The notes: generated by a model not told the origin, from the letters alone. 40,167 nucleotides of DNA from Oscillospiraceae bacterium (GCA_017397835.1 JAFQHV010000006.1:1-40167); one strand, 5' to 3'. Counted from the stretch's first letter, positions 6,948 through 15,516 are shown. Numbers and translations: made by a program.

Positions 6948-8393
6948 TTACACTCTCTTCCAGCTTGCGCCGCCGGGGACGTCGGTGACCTCGATGCCCT
7001 TTGCCTTCAGCTCGTCACGGATGCGGTCGGCCTCGGCAAAGTTCTTGGCCTTCTTGGCCTCGCCACGGGCCAGCACCAGGGCGTCGATCTCCGCGTCGCC
7101 CTCGCCGGTAACGGTGTAGCCGCCGGCAGACTGGTTGGCCTGAGCCTTCTTCTGCTCGGCGCGGATCTTGGCCGCCTTGTCCAGCAGGGACAGGGACAGC
7201 ACCCGGTCATAGCTGTCCAAAATGGCCAGCTTGGTGGCATCGTTGGCCTTGGCCTTCAGGGCATCGTACAGGGCGGTGACACCCATGGAGGTGTTCAGGT
7301 CGTTGCCCATCTGCTCCTTGAATTTGCTCTCGTACTCGGCCAGCACGGCGGAGTCCACCTCTCCCTCGGGATTCAGGGCGGCGATGCGGGACAGGAGCTT
7401 GTTGAAGGCCACGGTGGCGTTGTCCAGATTCTCCCAGGAGAACACCAGACCCTTGCGGTAATGGCTCTGCAGGCAGAAGAAACGGTACACGATGGGGTCG
7501 TAACCCTTTTCCTCCAGCAGGGAGACGGTGAGGAACTCGCCCTTGCTCTTGCTCATCTTGCCGGAGTTGGTGTTCAGGTGGGCCACATGGAACCACTGCT
7601 TGCACCAGGCGTGGCCCAAATACGCCTCGGACTGGGCGATCTCGTTGGTGTGGTGGGGGAAGGCGTTGTCCACGCCGCCGCAGTGCAGGTCCAGATACTC
7701 GCCGTTGTACTTCATGGAGATGCAGGAACACTCAATGTGCCAGCCGGGATAGCCAACGCCCCAGGGGGAGTCCCACTTCAGGGCCTGATCCTCGAACTTG
7801 CTCTTGGTGAACCACAGAACGAAGTCGTTCTTGTTGCGCTTGTTGGAGTCCTCCTCCACGCCCTCGCGCACGCCCACGGCCAGGTCCTCCTCGTCGTGGT
7901 TGTGGAAGACGTGGTAGCTTTTGAGCTTGGAGGTGTCGAAATACACGTTGCCGCCGGCCTCGTAGGCAAAGCCCTTCTCCAGCAGGCCCTGCACGGTGGT
8001 GATGAACTCGGCGATCAGGCCGGTGGCGGGCTGGACCACCTCGGGAGTCTTGATGTTCAGCTTGGAGCAGTCGGCGAAGAAGGCGTCGGTGTAGAACTTG
8101 GCGATGTCCATGACGGTCTTATTCTCGCGCTTGGCGCCCTTGACCATTTTATCCTCGCCCTCGTCGGCATCACTGGTCAGGTGACCCACGTCGGTGATGT
8201 TCATGACGCGGTTGACGCTGTAGCCCTCATAGCGCAGGAACTTTTCCAGCACGTCCTCCATGATGTAGGAGCGCAGGTTGCCAATGTGGGCAAAGTGGTA
8301 GACGGTGGGGCCGCAGGTGTACATCTCCACGTGGCCGGGAGTATGGGTCTGGAATTCTTCCTTCTTGCGGGTAGCAGAGTTATAAAGATACAT
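6948..8393 (-). CDS. cysS: Cysteinyl-tRNA synthetase
   Basis: Class I synthetase charging tRNA-Cys; 481 residues, normal for the family. The HIGH-type motif is HIGN (36-39) in HFAHIGNLRSY. The zinc-binding Cys28 lies in YTCGPT, with further zinc ligands in GWHIECS and HHTNEIAQSE, and KMSKSKG lies near residue 280. ATG 8393 has GGAGG nine bases upstream. It is the second gene after cysE (57-base gap) behind a Cys T-box leader, so making cysteine and charging it are induced together when tRNA-Cys is uncharged. It ends at a bidirectional terminator. Confidence 0.98.
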   Translation of the reverse strand: MYLYNSATRKKEEFQTHTPGHVEMYTCGPTVYHFAHIGNLRSYIMEDVLEKFLRYEGYSVNRVMNITDVGHLTSDADEGEDKMVKGAKRENKTVMDIAKFYTDAFFADCSKLNIKTPEVVQPATGLIAEFITTVQGLLEKGFAYEAGGNVYFDTSKLKSYHVFHNHDEEDLAVGVREGVEEDSNKRNKNDFVLWFTKSKFEDQALKWDSPWGVGYPGWHIECSCISMKYNGEYLDLHCGGVDNAFPHHTNEIAQSEAYLGHAWCKQWFHVAHLNTNSGKMSKSKGEFLTVSLLEEKGYDPIVYRFFCLQSHYRKGLVFSWENLDNATVAFNKLLSRIAALNPEGEVDSAVLAEYESKFKEQMGNDLNTSMGVTALYDALKAKANDATKLAILDSYDRVLSLSLLDKAAKIRAEQKKAQANQSAGGYTVTGEGDAEIDALVLARGEAKKAKNFAEADRIRDELKAKGIEVTDVPGGASWKRV

Positions 8394-8450
8394 GGCTGTA
8401 ACCTCCGTATATTAAGAGTCGAGATTAGAGAGTTGAGAGTGAAGATATCT

Positions 8451-9089
8451 TCACTTTTCACGCTGCACTCTTTTTTCCAGTTCCTCCACCCGCTGAGACA
8501 GGGCGGCCAGCTTTTCCAGGGTGGGGTTGTTTACGCTGGTCTGATCCACGTCATCGGCGTAGTGGGTGTTGCGGCCGTCAATGCGGACGATCTGGGCGGG
8601 GATGCCTACAGCGGTGGCGTTGGCGGGCACCTCGGACAGCACCACGGCGTTGGCGGCGATACGGGCGTTGTCCCCAACCTTAAAAGGACCCAGCACCTTG
8701 GCGCCGGTGGATACCAGCACGTTGTTGCCGATGGTGGGGTGGCGCTTGCCCTGGTCCTTACCGGTGCCGCCCAGGGTGACCCCGTGGTACAGCAGGCAGT
8801 CGTCGCCGATCTCGGCGGTCTCACCGATGACGATGCCCATGCCGTGGTCGATGACCAGCCGCTTTCCGATGGTGGCACCGGGGTGAATCTCGATACCGGT
8901 CCAGAACCGGCTCCACTGGGAAACCACACGGGCGATGAATTTCATCTTATGGCGGTAGAAAAAGTGCGCGATGCGGTGGTCGATGACGGCGTGTACGCCT
9001 TGGTACAGCAGGAAAATCTCCAACTTGGAGCGGGCGGCGGGGTCACGCTTTTGATAGGCACCCAGCAGCTCATTCAGGGATTTGAACAT
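8451..9089 (-). CDS. cysE: Serine O-acetyltransferase
   Basis: Makes O-acetylserine from serine and acetyl-CoA, the first step of cysteine synthesis. It has 212 residues, in the range of short Gram-positive CysE proteins that lack the long N-terminal helical domain. The left-handed beta-helix hexapeptide repeats are visible (IHPGATIGKRLVIDHGMGIV, IGDDCLLYHGVTLGG, IGNNVLVSTGAKVLGP). The catalytic His lies in DHGMG, with a second conserved His in YHGVTLGG. A coiled coil (LAALSQRVEELEKRVQREK) forms the C-terminus. The ATG at 9089 was chosen for its AAAGGAG site; longer versions would read into the T-box terminator. First gene of the T-box(Cys)-cysE-cysS transcript. Confidence 0.95.
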   Translation of the reverse strand: MFKSLNELLGAYQKRDPAARSKLEIFLLYQGVHAVIDHRIAHFFYRHKMKFIARVVSQWSRFWTGIEIHPGATIGKRLVIDHGMGIVIGETAEIGDDCLLYHGVTLGGTGKDQGKRHPTIGNNVLVSTGAKVLGPFKVGDNARIAANAVVLSEVPANATAVGIPAQIVRIDGRNTHYADDVDQTSVNNPTLEKLAALSQRVEELEKRVQREK

Positions 9090-9120
9090 GACGCATCTCC
9101 TTTGGCGGTGCGGAGTGTAA

Positions 9121-9345
9121 AAGAAAAACCCCTTACACCCAACACGCAGGGTATAAGAGGCGATGACTCGCGGTTCCACTCTCATTTATCACTCAATAGC
9201 CGATATCGGGGCCGGGCCGGGCGGCATTACCCGCCGCGCTCGCGGACGCACTTCGCATTCGCCTTTCAAGGGCCGCTTTCAGTCGGTGACGGCCCCTCTC
9301 TGTTGGAAGGGGAGAATGCTACTTTTCCGGTCGTTGCGCTTATGG
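9121..9345 (-). promoter_or_regulatory. T-box riboswitch leader, Cys specificity
   Basis: On the minus strand: Stem I with AGAGAGGGGCCG, a specifier candidate TGC (Cys) at 9257-9255 in GAATGCGAA, the T-box sequence AGTGGAACCGCG (9180-9169), then a 12-bp terminator (arms 9149-9160 and 9129-9140) followed by a T-rich tract. A second in-frame-looking TGC at 9250-9248 makes the precise specifier uncertain, but both give Cys. It controls cysE-cysS. Confidence 0.94.
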
Positions 9346-9351
9346 ACTATT

Positions 9352-9380
9352 ATATTAGCACTTGTGGTTGGTTGTGTCAA
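9352..9380 (-). promoter_or_regulatory. Promoter of the Cys T-box transcript, inside the PPTase gene end
   Basis: Minus strand TTGACA (9380-9375), 17-base spacer, TAATAT (9357-9352). Both boxes lie within the last codons of the phosphopantetheinyl transferase gene upstream. Confidence 0.78.
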
Positions 9381-9918
9381 GCTTTTTCAGCCGGTCGGCA
9401 GTAACGGTGTGAAGGGCAGTGGGAGAGGAATGTCCGCACACAGCGCCCACCCAGCCGTGGCCGTACAGGGAGCAGAAGTGCAGACCGTCCCAATCTGCAT
9501 CCTCGTCAAAGGAAACGGAAATTTCGCGAAGGGGGATGGTCAGGCCGCAACCGTCCTGCTTGACCCGGGCCTCCTTCTTGGTCCACAGGGACAACAGGGC
9601 ACGTTGGGGGTCAGCCTGAACGTTGATCCACTCCAACTCGGCGGGGGAGCAGATGCGCTGGGCCAGCCGGGGGTGATGGGGTCGGACACACTCGATGTCC
9701 ACGCCCACGGGAAAATCATCCAGCGCGCACAGGGCAAAGCGGCCGCTGTGGCTGAGGTTGAACTGAAGCTGCGGATGGTCGGGGAAGAAGGGTTTTCCAT
9801 GCTCGGTACGGCTGATGGCAGGCAGACTGTCAAGGGAATACACCTTTTGGACGGCGTAGGCCAGCAGGGCGTATGCATCGGCCTTTTCTGTGATATCGGG
9901 ATAGAAAAACAGCTCCAT
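9355..9918 (-). CDS. 4'-phosphopantetheinyl transferase, Sfp type
   Basis: Transfers the phosphopantetheine arm from CoA onto carrier proteins (fatty acid, polyketide or peptide synthases). It has 187 residues, somewhat shorter than Sfp (about 224). The magnesium and CoA-binding motifs are clear: GVDIE (72-76), WTKKEA (112-117), and the N-terminal core motif around GKPFF and FNLSHSG (54-60). ATG 9918 has AGGAGGTGAG seven bases upstream. The stop lies within the promoter of the downstream cysE-cysS transcript, and no terminator separates them, so read-through into the T-box leader is likely. No partner synthase is present, so whether it serves primary or secondary metabolism cannot be told. 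Confidence 0.92.
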   Translation of the reverse strand: MELFFYPDITEKADAYALLAYAVQKVYSLDSLPAISRTEHGKPFFPDHPQLQFNLSHSGRFALCALDDFPVGVDIECVRPHHPRLAQRICSPAELEWINVQADPQRALLSLWTKKEARVKQDGCGLTIPLREISVSFDEDADWDGLHFCSLYGHGWVGAVCGHSSPTALHTVTADRLKKLDTTNHKC

Positions 9919-9983
9919 ATTCTCACCTCCTCTTCAGATGCAAACAGAATATCACAAAATTGGGCGGAACAGCGGCGTGGAGT

Positions 9984-10012
9984 GCATATTTTTTCCCCTA
10001 TGTTCCACAATA
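9984..10012 (+). promoter_or_regulatory. Sigma-G-like (forespore) promoter candidate for spoVAC
   Basis: GCATA (9984-9988), 17-base spacer, CACAATA (10006-10012), against a sigma-G consensus of roughly GHATR and CATNNTA. The same -35 and spacing occur before the YetF-like gene. The start site would fall near 10019, very close to the ribosome-binding site, which is a weak point. Confidence 0.45.
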
Positions 10013-10019
10013 GGGGAAA
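9992..10019 (+). other. Hairpin over the spoVAC ribosome-binding region
   Basis: A perfect 10-bp inverted repeat (9992-10001 with 10010-10019, 8-base loop) whose right arm runs into the AAAGGAG ribosome-binding site. It may be the terminator of an antisense transcript or a translation-limiting structure; it overlaps the sigma-G-like boxes. Confidence 0.45.
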
Positions 10020-10030
10020 GGAGTGATGGT

Positions 10031-10471
10031 ATGAACCTGAGCAACGAGGAATACAGCAAGCTGGTGGACCGCTACCAAACGCCGTCGCCCATGGGGAAAA
10101 ACTGCGTTTGGGCCTTTTTGGTTGGGGGCGGTATCTGCACCGTTGCTGAGCTGCTGATCCATGCCTTCCGGGCGGCGGGACTGGATAAGGACACGGCCTC
10201 CACCGTGGTATCGGTTATCTTGGTGTTTGCGGCGGCCCTGCTGACCGGCCTTGGCATCTTTGACAGCATCGCCCGGTTTGCCGGGGCGGGGACGCTGGTG
10301 CCCATCACCGGCTTTGCCAACGCGGTAGCCGCCCCGGCGCTGGAGTTCAAAACCGAGGGCTACGTCACCGGCATGGCGGTGAAGCTGTTTACCGTAGCCG
10401 GACCGGTGATCGTGTATGGTATTAGTGCAAGTGTAGTTTACGGGGTTATCTATTGGTTGTTCACTCTTTAG
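10031..10471 (+). CDS. spoVAC: Stage V sporulation protein AC-like membrane protein
   Basis: A 146-residue protein of the SpoVAC/SpoVAE-B family, part of the channel that moves dipicolinic acid into the developing spore and out again on germination. It begins MNLSNEEYSKLVDRY, with a typical family string PSPMGKNCVWAFLVGGGIC near residue 17. Four or so hydrophobic segments follow, including the conserved PITGFANAVAAPALEFKTEG (about 93-112) and VIVYGISASVVYGVIYW at the end. ATG 10031 has AAAGGAGTG upstream. Unlike the usual spoVAC-spoVAD-spoVAE operon it stands alone. The last 25 codons are duplicated 204 bases downstream (10600-10677), which suggests loss of a neighbouring copy. The assignment to SpoVAC rather than SpoVAE-B is by the N-terminal pattern. 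Confidence 0.85.
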   Translation: MNLSNEEYSKLVDRYQTPSPMGKNCVWAFLVGGGICTVAELLIHAFRAAGLDKDTASTVVSVILVFAAALLTGLGIFDSIARFAGAGTLVPITGFANAVAAPALEFKTEGYVTGMAVKLFTVAGPVIVYGISASVVYGVIYWLFTL

Positions 10472-10675
10472 GTAGCACGGCTACGGTGGGGACCCGTTTG
10501 TGACCCAACGAAGTGGTCAAAAACGGGAGACGACGAGCAACGAAGTGAGTGAGTTCTGCCGTGAGGCGGAATGAACGATACGCAGTTTGCGAGGAGGAAG
10601 CCGGGCCGGTGATCGTGTATGGCATCAGCGCAAGTGTGATTTACGGGATCATTTATTGGGTAACTGCGTTATTTT
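10472..10675. other. Intergenic segment between spoVAC and its relic copy
   Basis: No gene. The first 125 bases contain a short direct repeat AACGAAGTG (near 10507 and 10540), a GAGTGAGTTC-type motif common in intergenic repeats, and possible pairing of AACGGG with CCCGTT. The rest is the relic of a spoVA 3' end. Confidence 0.5.
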
Positions 10676-10677
10676 GA
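10600..10677 (+). pseudogene. Relic of a second spoVAC 3' end
   Basis: This stretch encodes AGPVIVYGISASVIYGIIYW followed by VTALF and a stop, versus AGPVIVYGISASVVYGVIYW in spoVAC (10396-10471). Most nucleotide differences are synonymous or conservative (Val to Ile), so both copies were under selection after the duplication. No start or upstream part remains. It is followed immediately by a strong terminator. Confidence 0.8.
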
Positions 10678-10710
10678 CAAAAAGGCTCGCCATCGGCGAG
10701 CCTTTTTGTC
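10676..10710 (+). terminator. Terminator downstream of the spoVAC locus
   Basis: Perfect 16-bp stem (10676-10691 with 10695-10710, 3-base loop) including five Ts in the right arm. Confidence 0.85.
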
Positions 10711-10741
10711 TGTTTCGCTGGCGGCAAACAGGGGAAAATCC

Positions 10742-10771
10742 TTGACAGAACGACCCTGCACATTATATACT
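10742..10771 (+). promoter_or_regulatory. Promoter of glnA-dapL
   Basis: Perfect TTGACA (10742-10747), then TATACT (10766-10771, 18-base spacer) or TATATA (10764-10769, 16-base spacer). The start site would be about 55 bases before glnA. I saw no GlnR- or NtrC-type site. Confidence 0.65.
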
Positions 10772-10831
10772 TAACGATTGAAATGAAAGCCTTAGAACCG
10801 CCGGAGGGCGGGAGAGAAAAGGGGTATTTTT

Positions 10832-12163
10832 ATGGCGTATACAAAAGAGGATGTCATCCGCATTGTGAAGGAAGAGGGCATCGAGTTTATCCGCATGCAG
10901 TTCGTGGATATTTTCGGTCAGCTGAAGAACGTGGTCATCACCGGCTCTCAAATCGAGAAGGCCGTGAACAACGAGATCGCCATCGACGGTTCCTCCATCC
11001 AGGGCTTCGTGCGAATCAACGAGTCCGATCAATATCTGTACCCCGACCTGAACAGCTTTGTGGAATTGCCCTGGCAGCCGGAGTACGGCAAGGTGGCCCG
11101 GCTGGTGTGCGATGTGCATAACCCCGACGGCACGCCCTTTGTGGGCGACCCCCGCGGTGTGCTGCACCGGGTCATCCAGCGCGCCAGGGACATGGGCTTT
11201 GACACCTTCAACATCGGCCCGGAGATGGAGTTTTTCATGTTCGAGACCGACGAGCGGGGCAACCCCACCACCCACACCAACGACGAGGTGAGCTACTTCG
11301 ACCTTGGCCCTCTGGACCGGGGCGAGCCGGCCCGCCGGGAGATGTGCATGGTGCTGGAGAAGATGGGCTTTGAGATCGAGGCCGTCCACCACGAGGTGGC
11401 CGCCGGTCAGCACGAGATCGGCTTCAAGTATGCCGAGGCGCTGGACGGCGCGGACAAGGTCATGACCTTCAAGCTGGTGGCCAAGACCATCGCGCAGAAG
11501 CACGGGCTCCACGCCACCTTTATGCCCAAGCCTATCTACGGTGTGGCGGGCAACGGTATGCATATGAATATGTCCCTGTTCAAGAACGGACAGAACGTGT
11601 TTTATGACCCCGACGACCCCCGTCAGCTGTCCCAGACCGCCTATCACTTCATCGCCGGCCTGCTGGCCCACGTCAAGGGCTTTACCGCCATCACCAATCC
11701 GCTGGTCAACTCCTACAAGCGACTGGTGCCCGGCTACGAGGCACCCTGCTACAAGGCGTGGTCCGCCTCCAACCGTTCCGCCCTGATCCGCATCCCCGCC
11801 GCCCGGGGCAAGGCCACCCGTGTGGAGCTGCGCAATCCCGACCCCTCCTGCAACCCCTATCTGGCCGTTGCGGTGTGTTTGGCCGCCGGTCTGGACGGCA
11901 TTGCCAACAAGCTGACCCCGCCCCCGGAAATTACCGAGAACATCTTTGAGATGGACAAGGACACCCGGATCGCCCACCACATCGACAGTCTGCCCGGCAG
12001 CCTGCGCGAGGCGCTGGACGAGCTGGAAAAGGACCAACTGATCCTGGACGTGCTGGGTGAGCACGTGGCCGAGAACTACATCGAGGGCAAGCGCAAGGAG
12101 TGGAACGAGTACCGCACCCACGTGACCTCCTGGGAGACCGAAAAGTACATTACCGTGTATTAA
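10832..12163 (+). CDS. glnA: Glutamine synthetase, type I
   Basis: Makes glutamine from glutamate, ammonia and ATP. At 443 residues it fits the shorter GSI-alpha type of Gram-positive bacteria, which is normally not adenylylated. Visible signatures are the beta-grasp domain with DGSSIQGF (about 51-58), the PEMEFFMF metal-binding strand, [10 protein letters not shown] (ATP/glutamate site), [13 protein letters not shown], and [10 protein letters not shown] with the catalytic Arg cluster. ATG 10832 follows an AAAAGGGG site that is not a strong match. dapL starts 12 bases after the stop, so the two are cotranscribed. Placement near a glutamate-fermentation cluster may be coincidental, but both act on the same glutamate pool. 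Confidence 0.97.
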   Translation: MAYTKEDVIRIVKEEGIEFIRMQFVDIFGQLKNVVITGSQIEKAVNNEIAIDGSSIQGFVRINESDQYLYPDLNSFVELPWQPEYGKVARLVCDVHNPDGTPFVGDPRGVLHRVIQRARDMGFDTFNIGPEMEFFMFETDERGNPTTHTNDEVSYFDLGPLDRGEPARREMCMVLEKMGFEIEAVHHEVAAGQHEIGFKYAEALDGADKVMTFKLVAKTIAQKHGLHATFMPKPIYGVAGNGMHMNMSLFKNGQNVFYDPDDPRQLSQTAYHFIAGLLAHVKGFTAITNPLVNSYKRLVPGYEAPCYKAWSASNRSALIRIPAARGKATRVELRNPDPSCNPYLAVAVCLAAGLDGIANKLTPPPEITENIFEMDKDTRIAHHIDSLPGSLREALDELEKDQLILDVLGEHVAENYIEGKRKEWNEYRTHVTSWETEKYITVY

Positions 12164-12175
12164 GGAGCGATTGCA

Positions 12176-13393
12176 ATGACCAAGGTAAATCAAAACTTTC
12201 TGAAGCTGCCCGGCAGCTATCTGTTTTCCGAGGTGGCCCGCCGCATCGGCGCCTACTCCGCCGCCCACCCCGAGGCCAAGATCATCAAGCTGTCCATCGG
12301 TGACGTGACCCGCCCCCTGGCCCCCGCGGTCATCGAGGCCATGCACAAGGCGGTGGACGAAATGGCTGCGGCGGAGACCTTCCGCGGCTACGGCCCCGAG
12401 CAGGGCTACGACTTCCTGCGTAACGCCATTGCCGAGTTTGATTACAAGACCCGGGGCGTGGACATCGCCCCCGACGAGATCTTCGTGTCCGACGGCGCCA
12501 AGAGCGACTGCGGCAACATCGGTGACATCTTCGGTGTGGACAACGTGGTGGCCGTGTGCGACCCCGTGTACCCCGTTTACGTGGACACCAACGCCATGGC
12601 CGGCCGGGCAGGGGAGTATCAGCAGGAGCTGGGCCGCTGGAACAAGCTGGTCTATATGCCCTGTGTGGAGGCCAACGGTTTCGCCCCCGAGATTCCCGCC
12701 GAAAAGGCCGACCTCATCTACCTGTGCTTCCCCAACAACCCCACCGGTGCCGTGGCCAGCCGTGAGCAGCTGCAGGCGTGGGTGGACTACGCCAACAAAA
12801 ACGGCAGCGTGATCCTGTACGATTCTGCCTACGAGGCCTTTATCACCGAGGAGGATGTGCCCCACACCATCTACGAGATCGAGGGTGCCCGCACCTGTGC
12901 CATTGAGTTCCGTTCCTACTCCAAGACCGCCGGCTTCACCGGCAACCGCTGTGCCTACACCGTGGTGCCCAAGGAGCTGGAGCGGGACGGCGCCAAGCTC
13001 AACGCCCTGTGGAACCGCCGCCAGTGCACCAAGTTCAACGGCGTGCCCTACGTTATCCAGCGCGGTGCCGCCGCCATCTACACCCCCGAGGGACGCGTCC
13101 AGACCCGCCAGTCCATCGACTACTACCTGAACAACGCCAAGGTCATCCGTGAGGGTCTGAGCCGTGCGGGCCTGTCCGCCTCCGGTGGCGTGAACGCCCC
13201 CTACATCTGGTTGAAGACCCCCCACGGCATGAGCTCCTGGGACTTCTTCGACCTGGTGCTGGACCGTGCCAACGTGGCCACCACCCCCGGCTCCGGCTTC
13301 GGCCCCAGCGGCGAGGGCTATGTCCGCCTGACTGCCTTCGGCGGAGCGGAGGCCACGAAGGAAGCTGTGGAGCGCATTGTGAATATGTTGTAA
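12176..13393 (+). CDS. dapL: LL-diaminopimelate aminotransferase
   Basis: PLP enzyme converting tetrahydrodipicolinate directly to LL-diaminopimelate, the one-step route to lysine and peptidoglycan found in many Clostridia. It has 405 residues. The opening [20 protein letters not shown], the segment [11 protein letters not shown] and [10 protein letters not shown] are characteristic. The PLP-binding lysine is Lys250 in [14 protein letters not shown], and the C-terminal Arg for the substrate carboxylate lies in [12 protein letters not shown] 12176 has AAGGAG eight bases upstream, and the gene follows glnA by 12 bases. In a spore former the same pathway also supplies dipicolinate precursors. 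A generic class I aminotransferase is unlikely given the DapL-specific opening. Confidence 0.95.
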   Translation: MTKVNQNFLKLPGSYLFSEVARRIGAYSAAHPEAKIIKLSIGDVTRPLAPAVIEAMHKAVDEMAAAETFRGYGPEQGYDFLRNAIAEFDYKTRGVDIAPDEIFVSDGAKSDCGNIGDIFGVDNVVAVCDPVYPVYVDTNAMAGRAGEYQQELGRWNKLVYMPCVEANGFAPEIPAEKADLIYLCFPNNPTGAVASREQLQAWVDYANKNGSVILYDSAYEAFITEEDVPHTIYEIEGARTCAIEFRSYSKTAGFTGNRCAYTVVPKELERDGAKLNALWNRRQCTKFNGVPYVIQRGAAAIYTPEGRVQTRQSIDYYLNNAKVIREGLSRAGLSASGGVNAPYIWLKTPHGMSSWDFFDLVLDRANVATTPGSGFGPSGEGYVRLTAFGGAEATKEAVERIVNML

Positions 13394-13399
13394 AAGCGG

Positions 13400-13428
13400 A
13401 CAGGCGCAGCGAATTTAGCTGCGCCTGT
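13400..13428. terminator. Hairpin after dapL
   Basis: An 11-bp stem ACAGGCGCAGC / GCTGCGCCTGT with a 7-base loop. There is no T tract on the plus strand; it may end transcription weakly. Confidence 0.45.
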
Positions 13429-13530
13429 TGCTATAGGCTGACTAAAATCAACATTTTTTAAGATGTCTGTTGTTCCGTTAACCTCCCGGGTGCGATAGAA
13501 TTGCGGCATAACACAAAGGAGGTTATCAAT

Positions 13531-13887
13531 ATGAACACAGATAAAATTGCAGCAGAGGCCATTGCCAAGGAGTACGCACCTAAGGACAATTCCAAGCTGG
13601 TTGCCTTGAAAAAACTGGACAAGCGGGCGAAATTGCCCGCCACGGTGTTTACCTATTCGTTCGGTATCGTGGCGAGCCTTGTGGCGGGTGCCGGAATGTG
13701 CCTGTCTATGCAGGTTATCGGCAGCGGACTTGCCGGTATGGTGTTCGGCATTTTGCTGGGTGTGATTGGCTTTGTCGGCTGCGGCGTCAATTATCCGATT
13801 TACAAGCGGATGCTCGAAAAGGGGAAGGCGAAGTACGCCTTTGAGATCATGCAGCTTGCCCGGGAGATCGCAGACGAGCGGGCGTGA
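13531..13887 (+). CDS. Small membrane protein, cotranscribed with a TetR regulator
   Basis: A 118-residue protein of unknown function. The first 45 residues are hydrophilic and lysine-rich (SKLVALKKLDKRAKLP), then two hydrophobic segments (about 48-66 and 70-90: YSFGIVASLVAGAGMCLSM and GLAGMVFGILLGVIGFVGC), then a cytoplasmic tail. ATG 13531 was chosen for the perfect AAAGGAGG eight bases upstream. The TetR-family gene begins 23 bases after its stop, so the pair is an operon and the regulator probably controls it. A weak promoter may end in TAGAAT at 13496-13501. Confidence 0.75.
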   Translation: MNTDKIAAEAIAKEYAPKDNSKLVALKKLDKRAKLPATVFTYSFGIVASLVAGAGMCLSMQVIGSGLAGMVFGILLGVIGFVGCGVNYPIYKRMLEKGKAKYAFEIMQLAREIADERA

Positions 13888-13910
13888 GTGCCTGTGCAGG
13901 GAGTGGTGAT

Positions 13911-14504
13911 ATGAACAGGTCCGAAAGCAAGTATTTCAATACCGCCGCAAAGATGGACCTTGCGCTGATTGAGCTGCTGAAACGAAAACCGCTGGAGTAT
14001 ATCACCGTGAGCGAGCTGTGTCGGACAGCGCAGGTCAATCGCTCCACCTTCTACCTGCACTACGAAACTGTCGGCGATTTGCTGGAGGAAGCCGCAAGGT
14101 ATCTGCTGGATGATTTTCTGTCTTATTTTCCGGGTGAAATGCGGGCGGTGGCACACAAACTTGAAACCTGTGCGCTGGAAGAACTGGTCTTTATTACGGA
14201 CAAATACCTGTCACCGTATCTGACCTATATCCGGGACCACAAAGAGGTGTTCGGTACGGCGCTTGCCCACGACAAGACCCTCGGCTTTGAAGGGGTGTAC
14301 AGGCAGCTGTTCCAATATATTTTCAACCCGGTCCTGGAGCGCTTTCACTACCCGGTCGCGGACAGAAATTATGTGATGATGTATTATCTCAACGGCATCA
14401 ACGCAATCGTTGTGGAATGGCTGAAAGATGGGTGTTCCAAGCCGATTGACGAAATCGCAGAGATCATTACCGTGTGTATTTATGGCAAGAAGATCCGGCT
14501 GTGA
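13911..14504 (+). CDS. TetR/AcrR-family regulator
   Basis: A 197-residue regulator. The N-terminal HTH is clear: YITVSELCRTAQVNRSTFYL (about 34-53) is the helix-turn-helix of TetR proteins, followed by HYETVGDLLEE. The C-terminal ligand domain resembles the group with DUF-type TetR_C regions of Firmicutes (YLSPYLTYIRDHKEVF, and YYLNGINAIVVEWLKDG near 150-166). ATG 13911 has GGGAGTGGTG upstream. It shares an operon with the small membrane protein before it and ends at a strong terminator. The ligand is unknown. Confidence 0.9.
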   Translation: MNRSESKYFNTAAKMDLALIELLKRKPLEYITVSELCRTAQVNRSTFYLHYETVGDLLEEAARYLLDDFLSYFPGEMRAVAHKLETCALEELVFITDKYLSPYLTYIRDHKEVFGTALAHDKTLGFEGVYRQLFQYIFNPVLERFHYPVADRNYVMMYYLNGINAIVVEWLKDGCSKPIDEIAEIITVCIYGKKIRL

Positions 14505-14525
14505 GCATGTAAGTGAAATGAAAAT

Positions 14526-14555
14526 CCGACCTGTGATATTCACAGGTCGGTTTTT
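14526..14555 (+). terminator. Terminator of the TetR operon
   Basis: Perfect 11-bp stem (14526-14536 with 14540-14550, loop TAT) followed by five Ts. Confidence 0.9.
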
Positions 14556-14569
14556 GCATATCTTGACAT

Positions 14570-15400
14570 TTAGTTGTCGATGTGTACCTGTTCACCGCTT
14601 TGGTACTCCCGGGCATAGCGGCCGGGGGAGGTGCCGGTCAGGTTGCCGAATGTGCGGATAAAGTGGGAGTTGTCGGCAAAGCCGGACTGTTCGCCGGCCT
14701 GCTGGACGCTGACACCCTCCTGCAATAGCTGACGGGCACGCAGTACCCGGCTGCGGATGATATAATCCATGACGGAAAAACCGGTTGCCGCCTTGAAAAT
14801 ACGGCACAGATAGTGCTTGTTGAGGAAGAAGTGACCGGCGATGCGGTCCAGAGAAAGTTGGTCGGTCAAATTGTCCTGAATATAGTCCAAAATGGGATTG
14901 ATACGGGCGAAATCTTTGTTTTGGACGACGTCGTCGGCAGGGGAGAGGTGCAGGATCTGCGAAGCCGCCAGCAGCAGTTCGATCAGGCTTACGGTCTGCC
15001 GCAGATCACTTCCGAAGCTGCCATCGTTCTGAATGGCCACCAGCGCCTGAAACAGGTCGGACAACTGCTCAAACTGATCGGGTTCCAGGGAAATACAGCG
15101 GAACGGTTCCTGCAGCAGGCGGACAAAGTCGGTCTGCTGGGTGGACAGCTCGGTCAAGGTGCGGCGGCTGATATGCAGCACGTAGCGGGAGTGAAACCCG
15201 TTGGCGATGGTGCGGTGCAGGGTGTTCTCACTAATGAGATACAGGTGTCCCCGCTGCAGGGGATAGATCTGATCCTTTACGAAGATGCTGCCGGAACTGG
15301 TCAGGGGGAGCATCAGCTCGTAATAGTCGTGAAAATGCAGGCGGCTCATGCTCCAACTGTCGTTTTGTTTGAGCCGCACGCGGAATTCGATACCGGTCAC
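14570..15400 (-). CDS. AraC-family regulator divergent from the glutamate-fermentation cluster
   Basis: A 276-residue transcription factor. The N-terminal half is a cupin-like sensing domain (HFHDYYELMLP, DQIYPLQRGHLYLISENTLH). The C-terminal 100 residues carry two HTH motifs of the AraC/XylS type (LSLDRIAGHFFLNKHYLCRI and VQQAGEQSGFADNSHFIRTF, ending GTSPGRYAREY). A GTG start at 15400 is chosen because AAAGGAGG lies about seven bases upstream and the cupin domain begins right there; longer open frames have no such site. It is transcribed away from gctA, with both promoters in a 217-base gap, which makes it the best candidate regulator of the gct-gcd-hgd operon. The inducer could be glutamate or a pathway intermediate; this is inference. 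Confidence 0.9.
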   Translation of the reverse strand: MTGIEFRVRLKQNDSWSMSRLHFHDYYELMLPLTSSGSIFVKDQIYPLQRGHLYLISENTLHRTIANGFHSRYVLHISRRTLTELSTQQTDFVRLLQEPFRCISLEPDQFEQLSDLFQALVAIQNDGSFGSDLRQTVSLIELLLAASQILHLSPADDVVQNKDFARINPILDYIQDNLTDQLSLDRIAGHFFLNKHYLCRIFKAATGFSVMDYIIRSRVLRARQLLQEGVSVQQAGEQSGFADNSHFIRTFGNLTGTSPGRYAREYQSGEQVHIDN

Positions 15401-15487
15401 AGGGCCGCCTCCTTTCTGTGATATCTTGCCCGAGAAATATGGGAAACCGCGGGGGAAAACTGCGGCTATTCCCGTTGACACAAATAT

Positions 15488-15516
15488 ATTATAGCATGGC
15501 AGGTTACGATATGCAA
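15488..15516 (-). promoter_or_regulatory. Promoter of the AraC-family gene
   Basis: Minus strand TTGCAT (15516-15511), 17-base spacer, perfect TATAAT (15493-15488). Confidence 0.7.

Noticed and set aside
6936-9404. An 822-codon open frame on the plus strand across cysS and cysE
   Set aside because: It is antisense to two clear enzymes and rich in Gly, Val, Leu and His repeats produced by GC-biased codons; no ribosome-binding site or domain.
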